64,000 nucleotides of DNA, taken from the NCBI GenBank assembly GCA_964019425.1, contig OZ025851.1, positions 310,001 to 374,000 of the forward strand. Direction: 5' to 3'. The DNA is from Flectonema sp. DT1601 (Eukaryota > Euglenozoa > Diplonemea > Diplonemida > Diplonemidae). How positions within the stretch are numbered: position 1 is the first letter of the stretch; every line of letters begins with the position of its first letter. Position numbers and translations under genes: made by a program. Positions 11,278 through 19,450 of the stretch are shown piece after piece. The notes beneath the pieces are model-generated. The model had not been told where the DNA came from, searched no databases, and saw only the letters and a program-made list of their open reading frames with translations.

Positions 11278-11760
11278 GGTTTGTGTTTGTTTGTTTTGAC
11301 ACCTAAAAACAGAATAGTATATCTGATATCCTCATGTTTGTAGTGCTGTTGTGATAGTACTTTGTGATGGCTGCACAGATACCCAACCTACTCGGTTTTA
11401 TTTACTGATGTATTTGTTAAAGCAACAAGCTCTTTCAGAACGTTTTTATAATACGGAAAAAAAAAAAAATAAAAACAATAGCGGAACGAGAGATCACACA
11501 CGGAAAACCTCAGCCGATTGGGTACACAATTTTTTATACATTTTTTTTTTTTTTTCTTTTTAATAGATTTTCTTTTTTTTTTTATGCTTTTTAAAACATA
11601 CTGGTACATAGAAATAGAACAAATCAACCTAACGGTAACTTCGCTTTTTGAAAAAGTCAAACCGGTTATAGTCGTTTTGTTTGCAACCAGATATTTGTTT
11701 CTTTTTTTTTTTCTTTCTTTTTTTTTCATTACTTTTTATCATCACCCCCTCACAAAAAGC
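11278..11760. other. Intergenic DNA, no gene seen
   Basis: T runs cluster at 11530-11585 and 11700-11730, and an A run lies near 11460. The ORFs on both strands are produced by these runs. Confidence 0.5.
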
Positions 11761-13269
11761 TTAGAGCAACTTCGCCTTTGCAGCAGCGTACTCAGCGTCA
11801 GTAAGGTCACCAACACGGTGGAGCTCAGCGAGTGTGACAAGCTCAGAGGTAAGTGTAGTTTTTGGTTTCGGATCAGGAATGTCCTTTGGGACTGGACCAT
11901 CAAATGGAAGCTCTCTAATAAAACGAGTGATCATATCAAGTGCCCAGATAGGTTGATCAGAAGGTACCATGTGTCCAGCGTTTCTAACAACGACATATTC
12001 TAAGTTACCCGACTGCGTGTGGTAACCAGCAACATCATTTGTCCCATGAAGCTGACCCATAGTTCCGATAACCGGTGAGCGACTTCTCCAGATCTTTCTT
12101 GTGGCAGTTTCAAATGTAGCAGCTCCAGACCACTGAATTGATCTGAGGAATGCGATGGTTAAAGGAGCTCCTACAATCACATCAAATTGACCACTGTATA
12201 ATAATACTTTGTAGTTTTCAAGTAGGGTTGGGAACAAGTCTTTCATACTTTGAGCTACATCGTTAACAATCGCAACTTCAACAGCCTTGGTGTATCCAGC
12301 AAAGGTCTTGTTGACGTGAAGAGCCTGCTGAACCTCCGGAAGATTTAAATATGTACCAAACGGAGCTGTTGGGTACACAGGTGACAACGCGTTAAAATAG
12401 TTGCTGAACCCAGTAACATTAGCGAGGTATGGTGTCACTCCTGATAAGTCACCGTTGATAAGAAGATCAAACTGGTGGAAGGCATCTCCCCAGTTTTCAG
12501 CTTTAATATCAGCGACAATCTTATCGCTGTATGATTTAATTATTTTAACTTGATTCCAGTCAACCAGACTAAACCCTTCAATTAAAAATGGATATTGCTG
12601 AACCATAGTCTCAGGATCACATAAACCATCTCCAATAATAATTCCTTTCAGTGGAATGTGAGGCTTTGTTCCCTTAGCATTCTCCTGATGAACTCTGTAA
12701 GCAGCAGCAGGTACGTACTTTCCTCCGTATGACTCACCAGTAATAAAAAAATCATTCTGTTGAAGGTGTGGAAACAATTGATAAAACTGACTAATAAATG
12801 AGTAAAGAGTGGTCATATATTGATCTCTGCTCTGAGCGTATCCAGCAGGCAGAGTCTTTGAGAATCCAACACCAACTGGGTTATCAACGTACACCATTCC
12901 GTATTCACGTGCCCAGGTGGTTTCAGAGTTCACAAATGCGTGAGATCCTTCAGAGTTAACAAGAAGAGGACCGTTTTCAGTGAATAGGGCATACAATGAA
13001 CTTGCTCCTGGTCCTCCCTGAAGCCACATCAGAGTTGGAGCAGACTTGTTTCCATTGAGAGGTGGGAAGTACCAAAAGAATGTTTCCGACGAAGCTGACT
13101 CATTGACAGTTACGTAGCCAGAGTAACTCTCGATATCAACTCCAGGAAGGAATACTCTTGAGGCTGTCTGTGCTTTGTGAATTTCTCCTTCTTCAATCAA
13201 TTTAGTCAAAGACTCCGCTGACGCCACAGCGATGACACCGAGAAGTATTAATATTTGTTTAGCAATCAT
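11761..13269 (-). CDS. Serine carboxypeptidase (peptidase S10) with C-terminal SHOCT-like domain
   Basis: The protein has 502 residues and no intron. Residues 1-18 (MIAKQILILLGVIAVASA) are a signal peptide, so it is lysosomal/vacuolar or secreted. It has the S10 alpha/beta-hydrolase fold: oxyanion motif LQGGPGAS at 83-90, nucleophile Ser180 in GESYGG, Asp363 in SGQFDVIVG, and His433 in NAGHMVPSDQP. The full triad suggests an active enzyme that removes C-terminal residues at acidic pH, closest in style to vitellogenic carboxypeptidase-like proteins. Residues about 475-502 (ELHRVGDLTDAEYAAAKAKLL) match the SHOCT helical hairpin, an unusual addition for S10 peptidases. A pyrimidine-rich AG lies 17 nt before the ATG. 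Confidence 0.95.
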   Translation of the reverse strand: MIAKQILILLGVIAVASAESLTKLIEEGEIHKAQTASRVFLPGVDIESYSGYVTVNESASSETFFWYFPPLNGNKSAPTLMWLQGGPGASSLYALFTENGPLLVNSEGSHAFVNSETTWAREYGMVYVDNPVGVGFSKTLPAGYAQSRDQYMTTLYSFISQFYQLFPHLQQNDFFITGESYGGKYVPAAAYRVHQENAKGTKPHIPLKGIIIGDGLCDPETMVQQYPFLIEGFSLVDWNQVKIIKSYSDKIVADIKAENWGDAFHQFDLLINGDLSGVTPYLANVTGFSNYFNALSPVYPTAPFGTYLNLPEVQQALHVNKTFAGYTKAVEVAIVNDVAQSMKDLFPTLLENYKVLLYSGQFDVIVGAPLTIAFLRSIQWSGAATFETATRKIWRSRSPVIGTMGQLHGTNDVAGYHTQSGNLEYVVVRNAGHMVPSDQPIWALDMITRFIRELPFDGPVPKDIPDPKPKTTLTSELVTLAELHRVGDLTDAEYAAAKAKLL

Positions 13270-13499
13270 TTTTTAGTTTAATATTTCTATTAAAAAAAAC
13301 AGAATTATAATTTTTTTTTTTCAAAGAAAAATAGCCTGCCAATCCAACCTCACAAACCAGAAGAAAACATAATTATTACCATTTCCTGGAATATTATAAT
13401 AAGATTAAATGCGACACATTTCCGAAGGCAGACTGACTACTACAAAAAAAAAAAAATGAAGAAGAGATACAGGTCGTGTGGTACATTACACTATCGTGG

Positions 13500-14579
13500 T
13501 TAGGTTAATCCGTCAGATGTTTCTGTTGTTCTTTTTGAATTGTCACTACTAGAAACGTGACTGCGGATGGATGTTGATAATGCCGTTGAGTTTACAGTTG
13601 AGTTTACCGTTGAGTTTACCTTTGAGTTTACCGTTGGGTTTACCGTTGAGTTTACCTTTGAGTTTACCGTTGAGTTTACCGTTGAGTTTACCTTTGAGTT
13701 TACCGTTGGGTTTACTGTTGAGTTTACCGTTGAGTTTACAGTTGAGTTTACAGTTGAGATTCCTGACACCAGCGGATGTCTTATTTTACGAGGTGATAAT
13801 CCACTTTGGTACATCATCGTAGCAATCGGAACAGGTGTTGACGAAACCCGTCTTTGAGGAGCAGGTGGTTTGAGTTCTTCTTTTTTAGGAGAGTTCGAAG
13901 GGTCTAGTTTATCAATAATCAGCTTAGCTTCAATAAGTTCTGGTCCAAGTGACGGAGGTATATCTGAACTTGGTATCTCACGGGTATCAAAGTTAGGAGA
14001 CAAGAATCCAGGAAGAGGATCAGTCTGTAAGACTGGATTATATTGCATGGTAGCTCTGTACGGAGTCATTGTTTCTATTGTCGCTGTGATTTCTGTAACG
14101 ATGAGAGAAAAATCCTCAACCCAACCCCGGTGTTTATCATAACACTGCCAGCTGTGGACTTGATGAGGATACTCGCTGTTATCTATTGCTTTGGCCCATA
14201 TTTTTATATCTTTGACAGTCTGTTTCTGTGCAATGATCCATTCATTTCCTGACCAGAGAATACGAAAACCGTCATCAGCATTCCAACTGTTTCTTCCGTT
14301 GTAAGAACCAACCAACTCATATCGTCCTTTCTCTGGACCGACTGACTCAACTGCTAATTGTCGTGGTGCTCCGTGAGGATTATCATTCAAATTACTTGCT
14401 CTCCAGAACATTCCTTTTTTGGCATTTTCCGCTTCTTCTTCAAAATAGTCTTTCTCAACGGAATCCAATTGCTTCCTCGCCTCTCGTAGTAAGGCTTTCT
14501 TTTTAGGACCATTCACAGCCCTGATAGCACTCGCGGCTTCTTTAATTGCCAAGAACGCTATGTACTCGGTATCCGACAT
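13500..14579 (-). CDS. Hypothetical protein with GxY/W domain and NSTV repeats
   Basis: The protein has 359 residues from the ATG at 14579. Reading could extend upstream only through a non-ATG codon and across a perfect pyrimidine tract ending CTTCTTTCAG, so the shorter start is chosen. Residues about 1-70 are a charged helical part. Residues about 80-165 contain GRYELVGSYNGRNSW and RILWSGNEWIIAQ, similar in outline to a segment of the upstream NADAR protein (GGIYRKD, FRLQRENSCWVIV). Residues about 285-345 are a tandem N-S/P/K-T/K-V repeat encoded by a 12-bp minisatellite. The gene lies only 95 bp below the stop of the NADAR gene, so the two may be expressed together. Confidence 0.8.
   Translation of the reverse strand: MSDTEYIAFLAIKEAASAIRAVNGPKKKALLREARKQLDSVEKDYFEEEAENAKKGMFWRASNLNDNPHGAPRQLAVESVGPEKGRYELVGSYNGRNSWNADDGFRILWSGNEWIIAQKQTVKDIKIWAKAIDNSEYPHQVHSWQCYDKHRGWVEDFSLIVTEITATIETMTPYRATMQYNPVLQTDPLPGFLSPNFDTREIPSSDIPPSLGPELIEAKLIIDKLDPSNSPKKEELKPPAPQRRVSSTPVPIATMMYQSGLSPRKIRHPLVSGISTVNSTVNSTVNSTVNPTVNSKVNSTVNSTVNSKVNSTVNPTVNSKVNSTVNSTVNSTALSTSIRSHVSSSDNSKRTTETSDGLT
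13584..13758. repeat. 12-bp coding minisatellite, about 14 units
   Basis: The unit on the plus strand is GTTGAGTTTACC with single-base variants (TTTGAGTTTACC, GTTGGGTTTACC). It encodes Asn-Ser-Thr-Val and variants in the host gene and keeps the frame. The unit count is likely to vary between alleles. Confidence 0.9.
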
Positions 14580-14674
14580 TACTGTCAAAACTGAAAGAAG
14601 AGTGAAAGAGAGTAAAATCCAATAACAGATTGAGTGATGACAGAGTTCCACGTGTGTAAATGTTATCTACAAAA

Positions 14675-16894
14675 CTAGTCATCGGTATTTACTATTCTCC
14701 AGTCGTTTATACTTTTAGAGACATCCCTCATCCTACCGTCAATGAATAGATCGTGGACCCTTGATAAGTCTCTGTGTAGATATCCTAATACCAAATCCTG
14801 AAGGGGAATCTTGTCAAAAGAGGTTCTGGTGTGAACCAATCCAGAGTAGTAGCTTTTCGATCCAGCAATCCCCTGCCATAGGGGGGATGGTATCGCTATA
14901 CGATAAATAACATGGTCCTCAATTGGTAAGTACGATTGATTTCTACCTTCAATTAGTATCTGAAAAACTTTATTCGGAGTTTTTTTTTTCGAATCAAGAA
15001 GGACACGTAACCCACTCACATGTGGAAACAATAGTAATTTTCTAATGGGACAACGAGAACAAGATGATTCCGGATCTTGGTGGTGAAATTCCATAGCTTT
15101 CCTTATATCTAATCCATACAATGATAACAGCATCATAGAGCCTGGATATGACAATTCATCTTTAAGTAGCTCAAGAGGAACAGTCAATGGAGGGTAATCA
15201 AAACGAGACATCTGCACGCATTCCTCATCAACAGAGACATAAGGAGCTGAATGTAGACGATTTCCAGTAAACATAAACGCCGGCAATATTGCTGCTTGGG
15301 AACCAAACATCTCGCGGACAATGTCACAAATCAAATTACAAAAACCGTTTTCCGAAGTAATTTGATCCCTCCTAGTATCAAAAGGTGAAAAATACGGAGC
15401 AGTGCAATGATATAAAAACACAGCTGATTCACCTTCTACCGAGAGAATTGATTGGGTTTCTTGTTTCATGTCGGAGTTGACGCAGGTTCTTCCAACGTCC
15501 CGTTCTGTTTGACGTACTTCCATTAACATGTTTCCTAATAAGTTTTGTCCTTTACCGTCTTCTCCAATACCATAAAGACTGTCTTTTGGATCAGAAAATA
15601 AAATCATTCTATTTCTTGTTGACAGTAGTAGTTCTCTTAACTCCAAGTCTTGTGCAAACTTTGCCATTATTGATTCACGCATGATCCGTAACTTTATTTT
15701 GTCCCAATCATATCGACAAGGGAATAGTCGATTTCGTCCCATTTGGAAGGCGAGTTCTGGGGTTGCAGCCATGCGGATCTGCTCTTCACGTGAAGAACCT
15801 TCAAACTTTTGAGATTGAAAATAATGTTCAACGCTGGCATAAAGATTTCCTTTCAGTTTGAATTGAGATACCCAACAATTTGAAAACTGACCAAAAGACA
15901 CCGCCACACCGTGAAAACGGATTGGCTCATCTGTGGCATCAGTTGTTATGTAGCTGGTAGGCCAAGGAGTCCACTCAGCGGCTTCAGATCTCACAGATTC
16001 CAGTAGCCTTCCTAAATGGTTCAATCCCATGTCGTCAGGACCAGTTCCCCAGAAACTATCAGAAATGTGTGAAAAGTGTAATTCTCTTCTTCCAGTTGAT
16101 AGAAGTTTTTGTCTAACTCTATTCCCTTGCATGAATTTAGCTCTCAGAGCTTTAGTCATAACTATTATTCGAATATCAGACCAGTCTTTGCGGATACTTG
16201 ATAGTTGGCGACTAGTTTTGATAACGTCTACGGGTCGTACGCAGGCTCGAATTTCTTCTCTGTCTCGTTCTTCTGTGAACTTCTGAGCGTAGTAGTAATG
16301 CTCTACAGATGGCCACTCTTGACCTTCCAGTTGAAAATAACTAACATACGTAGTACAGAATTCACCGAACTCACGTGCATGGCCGTAAAATTGAACCGGA
16401 ACTTTTTGAAGGTCAGTAATCGATACGGTGCAGAGATGCCAACGTGCTGATGCTTCGATTTTCCAAGTTTTCATCATTGTAGGAGTTTTCTTTTCCTCAC
16501 TAAATTCCGATCTAATCCCCCGCATTGGAGAAAGCACAGCTGAACGTTTTCGTGGAACAATAACCCAACAACTGTTTTCCCTTTGCAATCGAAAAGTTTC
16601 ACCTTCCCAGGCGAATTCCGTTGCATCTTTTCGATATATACCACCGAAGGCTGGGTAGTCTTGAACCACTACGTAATACTCCTTTACATCTGCGTCACCA
16701 GTACCAAGAATGACTTCAAGATCAGTGTCGTCTTGTATAGGAATTAAAGAACGTTTTTTCTGTCCTTGTAGTCTCCATTTACGACCTTTGTATCTTCTTT
16801 TCCATCCACTTAAGTGACCGACTCTTGCTGGAGGTGGTGGTGGAGTAGGGTTATATCGTAGCTGTGAAAGTGGTTCACAACGTGATAAATTCAT
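14675..16894 (-). CDS. Twin NADAR-domain protein
   Basis: The protein has 739 residues in a single exon. Residues 1-165 are a basic N-terminus with a GxY/W-type segment (GGIYRKDATEFAWEGETFRL). NADAR domain 1 is at about 168-303 (FYGHAREFGEFCTTY, SVEHYYYAQKF, SFWGTGPDDMGLNHLG) and NADAR domain 2 at about 326-463 (FHGVAVSFGQFSNCW, SVEHYFQSQKF, LYGIGEDGKGQNLLG). Residues 470-739 are a globular region I do not recognise. NADAR (YbiA-like) proteins hydrolyse N-glycosidic bonds in riboflavin intermediates or remove ADP-ribose from guanine. In domain 2 the usual Trp before the GxG loop is Tyr. Its likely role is ADP-ribose or NAD-related repair. Two fused copies plus extra domains are unusual. Confidence 0.9.
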   Translation of the reverse strand: MNLSRCEPLSQLRYNPTPPPPPARVGHLSGWKRRYKGRKWRLQGQKKRSLIPIQDDTDLEVILGTGDADVKEYYVVVQDYPAFGGIYRKDATEFAWEGETFRLQRENSCWVIVPRKRSAVLSPMRGIRSEFSEEKKTPTMMKTWKIEASARWHLCTVSITDLQKVPVQFYGHAREFGEFCTTYVSYFQLEGQEWPSVEHYYYAQKFTEERDREEIRACVRPVDVIKTSRQLSSIRKDWSDIRIIVMTKALRAKFMQGNRVRQKLLSTGRRELHFSHISDSFWGTGPDDMGLNHLGRLLESVRSEAAEWTPWPTSYITTDATDEPIRFHGVAVSFGQFSNCWVSQFKLKGNLYASVEHYFQSQKFEGSSREEQIRMAATPELAFQMGRNRLFPCRYDWDKIKLRIMRESIMAKFAQDLELRELLLSTRNRMILFSDPKDSLYGIGEDGKGQNLLGNMLMEVRQTERDVGRTCVNSDMKQETQSILSVEGESAVFLYHCTAPYFSPFDTRRDQITSENGFCNLICDIVREMFGSQAAILPAFMFTGNRLHSAPYVSVDEECVQMSRFDYPPLTVPLELLKDELSYPGSMMLLSLYGLDIRKAMEFHHQDPESSCSRCPIRKLLLFPHVSGLRVLLDSKKKTPNKVFQILIEGRNQSYLPIEDHVIYRIAIPSPLWQGIAGSKSYYSGLVHTRTSFDKIPLQDLVLGYLHRDLSRVHDLFIDGRMRDVSKSINDWRIVNTDD

Positions 16895-17380
16895 TCAGCA
16901 CGTTAGATGTATTATGTGAATGGCTGAACGCATCGCACAAACATATTCCGTGTCTTGCGTGTTGTAAAAATTAATAATAACAAAAAAAAATTTTTAAAAA
17001 GGAAATTATAACTACAACTAACCATAAGCTACACTAATAATAGCGAAGGGAAGGTTCCCTCCAAACTTCGGAATATCGAGGACGTGGTAGTACTGAAAAA
17101 AAAAAAAAAAAAAAAGAAAAAGAAAAAGAAAAGCATCACTTGGCAAACCAACCAGGCAGCTCCTAGCGTCACTCGTGTATTTTTTTTTTTTTTTTTTTGC
17201 TCACAAGAACGGTTAGGATCCAATAGGGAATTAACAGCTGTCCTAGTTTGCTGACCAATGCATACACTTGAAACACTTTACAAAAAGAAATCAAAAAAAA
17301 TCAAAACTATGCTACAGTTAACCTGAGAAGATCACAAAAAAAATAGATAAATAATAAAAAAATAAATAAAAAGGAGCATC
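16895..17380. other. Intergenic DNA, no gene seen
   Basis: The A and T runs near 17100 and 17180 and the AT-rich rest hold no supported coding sequence. Confidence 0.5.
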
Positions 17381-18128
17381 CTAATCTCGGTTTCCCCACC
17401 ATTTTTGTCCTTTTAGTCCTCGTTCTTGGTACATATTTTGTACGTTTGTCGCTCTGTCAAGGATATCACCTGTTGTGTTTTGTGTTTTTAGGTGTTTAGG
17501 GAGGGCTACGACTACTATCTAATAGTTAAGTTTTTTTTTTTTCTTATTTTTTTTAAAAAAAAAACATACCTTGATCCTTGTCGTACATAACCTTATCCCA
17601 ATCGTTTAGATATTTGACATATGTCCTTTCACCTTCAGCCGTACTAATAAAGTCTCCCAGGATATTTTCAAAACGACGCTGTTTGATTGATTATTTTGTT
17701 TTGTTAATCGTTAAAGATGATTACCTCATCACATACTTCTTTACCTCTTAATAAACAAGTGAGCCAGTCCTCACGTTCATCTTCGCATCGATTCTTCTTT
17801 GAGTCATATGTGTAGTTATTTGCTACACAGTTTTCGAGGGAACGACGTAACTATTTTTTTTTTTTTTTTTTTAAATTTTTTTTTTTTTTTTTTTTGCCTT
17901 GACTGACTAGTAGTAAGCAAAACACACCATGTGGCATAGAGCAAACGGAGTAGACGGGGTTTGACTAGAATAGGTATTTGCTCTGGATACTGTACCGGCC
18001 GAATACATCATAGTCTCACAATTCGCTTGATATGGAGCAGATAAAGCATACGGCAGTGAACCACCAAATATAGGTAGGGAATAACCGTAGTTTATTCCCT
18101 CGGAGGATCCGAGTCCCAAGATGGACAT
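17381..18128 (-). CDS. Four-exon small protein with four spaced Cys, hypothetical
   Basis: The exons are 18128-17928, 17850-17725, 17678-17570 and 17469-17381. All junctions are GT-AG and the phases agree (0, 0, 1), giving 174 residues. Residues 1-67 are Gly/Ser/Tyr-rich. The conserved-looking part begins at about residue 70 (LRRSLENCVANN) and has Cys spaced C-x13-C-x9-C-x7-C, then charged helices ending RGLKGQKWWGNRD. Regularly spaced Cys in charged helices recall small mitochondrial intermembrane-space proteins of the CHCH type, but the spacing is not CX9C twice. A pyrimidine-rich AG lies about 18 nt before the ATG. Confidence 0.7.
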
Positions 18129-18578
18129 CTTTTTTTACTTTAATAACCTTAAAAAAGAGTTGGAAAAAAAAAAAAAAAAAAAAAGATGTAAAAATGAATA
18201 TTGACGTTCAACAATACGACGTTAATTTTATTAGTTTCTCCCCTGTGAGAAATATAAAAGTTATTAAACATTCGATTCTATTGGGTGGTAAGGAACCTGC
18301 CTCGTCAATTAAATTACCAACGATTGGCAACAGATAGAGTTGCTTTTTTCAATATCAAAAAACATAATCAAAAGAAAAAAAACCTGAAATAATTCACCTA
18401 ACAGCACATAGTAACAGAGAGAGGCAAGCGCGCGCCTTTTTTTTTTTTTTGCGTTTGATAAGACGAATTTCAGTTTCTCACTGAAAGTTAAAAAGAGAGA
18501 GAGAGAAAAAACAAAAAGGTCACCTCACATGGTTCACATCCTCAACTGAGAATTGAGTGAAGTATCACATTAATGAAG
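18129..18578. other. Intergenic DNA, no gene seen
   Basis: A long A run lies near 18165, a T run near 18440 and a GA-rich patch near 18495. No exon could be placed. Confidence 0.45.
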
Positions 18579-18840
18579 CTATGCCCATGCAGTCTGAGTC
18601 TTGCTGCCCTTCCTGACAATAACTTTCTCAACATTGTAATCCACAGCAGTTCCTCCAGCTGCTATTTCAACTTTTGTTCCGATTTTCTTGGATCGGAAAG
18701 CCCTTTTCAGGAATGCTGCTGCCTTTGAGTTCCTTCTTTCCACCATCTCAACCCTAGGTACTGTTTGGAAAAATACATATATATGGGTTTATTTATTTAT
18801 TTTAGAAATCCTAACACGTGTACATTATGGTAAGCTTACA
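18579..18840 (-). CDS. Basic small protein, two exons visible, 5' end unresolved
   Basis: The last exon (18753-18579) reads LVEMVERRNSKAAAFLKR and on to KTQTAWA, then TAG. It is very rich in Lys, Arg and Ala. An upstream exon ending at 18840 (reading RLRESLRLCGIKLTDT) joins in phase through a consensus donor GTAAGC and an AG at 18754. Its start was not found. Alternatively the protein is just 55 residues from the ATG at 18746, which lies 20 nt after the CAG of TTTTTCCAAACAG. The composition suggests an RNA-binding or ribosome-associated protein. No family is recognised. Confidence 0.45.
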
Positions 18841-18908
18841 GAGTATCGGTCAATTTGATACCACACAACCGTAAAGACTCCCTCAGGCGTGAGGGACGTT
18901 GTGACCAA

Positions 18909-19450
18909 CTAAGTAATTAAACGACATTTCAGAAAAAAACATTTTTTTTTTTTTTTTGACCTTAATGAAAAGAAGAATTTTTAAAAAAAAAAAAAAAAAA
19001 AAAAAATTATACAAACAGAACAAGGAACTATTATCTATGAAGAATAAATACAATTGTTGGGGGGAAAAAAAAAAAGAATATTTTTTAACTGCGAATACCA
19101 GGTACACAGGATTGAGAACTACAGTCCGCGGAAGACAGTCGCATCAGTGCGGCATTCACGCAGCGTAATCAAATTTAATTATTACGAAAAAAAGGGGAAA
19201 AGTGATAAAGTTAATTTAATTTTTGTAGAATACAACTGGTTTGTATCACCAAACGTAAAAACAAAACAAAACAAAAATTTTACATTTGTTGGAAGATACA
19301 AGAAGAACCATCGTGACGAGGTCATCATCAGTTACGGTTTAGAAGTCAGCCAGTCAATTATTGTGACTGAAGCACGGAAATGGGGAAGGTGAATCTAATA
19401 AATAGTTGATACAAACAATTTAAAAAAAAAAAAAAAAAAGAAAAGAAAAA
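18909..19450. other. Intergenic DNA with a diverged dispersed repeat
   Basis: There are A and T runs near 18945, 18980 and 19425. Bases about 19215-19390 resemble the repeat at 57180-57400 in scattered blocks (GAATACAACTGGTTTGTATC, GAAGTCAGCCAGTCAATTA). The unique segment near 19090-19170 could hold an exon, but none is assigned. Confidence 0.5.

Noticed and set aside
14580-14651. Hydrophobic N-terminal extension that would act as a signal peptide for the 14579 gene
   Set aside because: It starts at GTG, has an in-frame stop just upstream and no ATG. The Phe/Leu/Ser residues come from a pyrimidine tract ending CTTTCAG.
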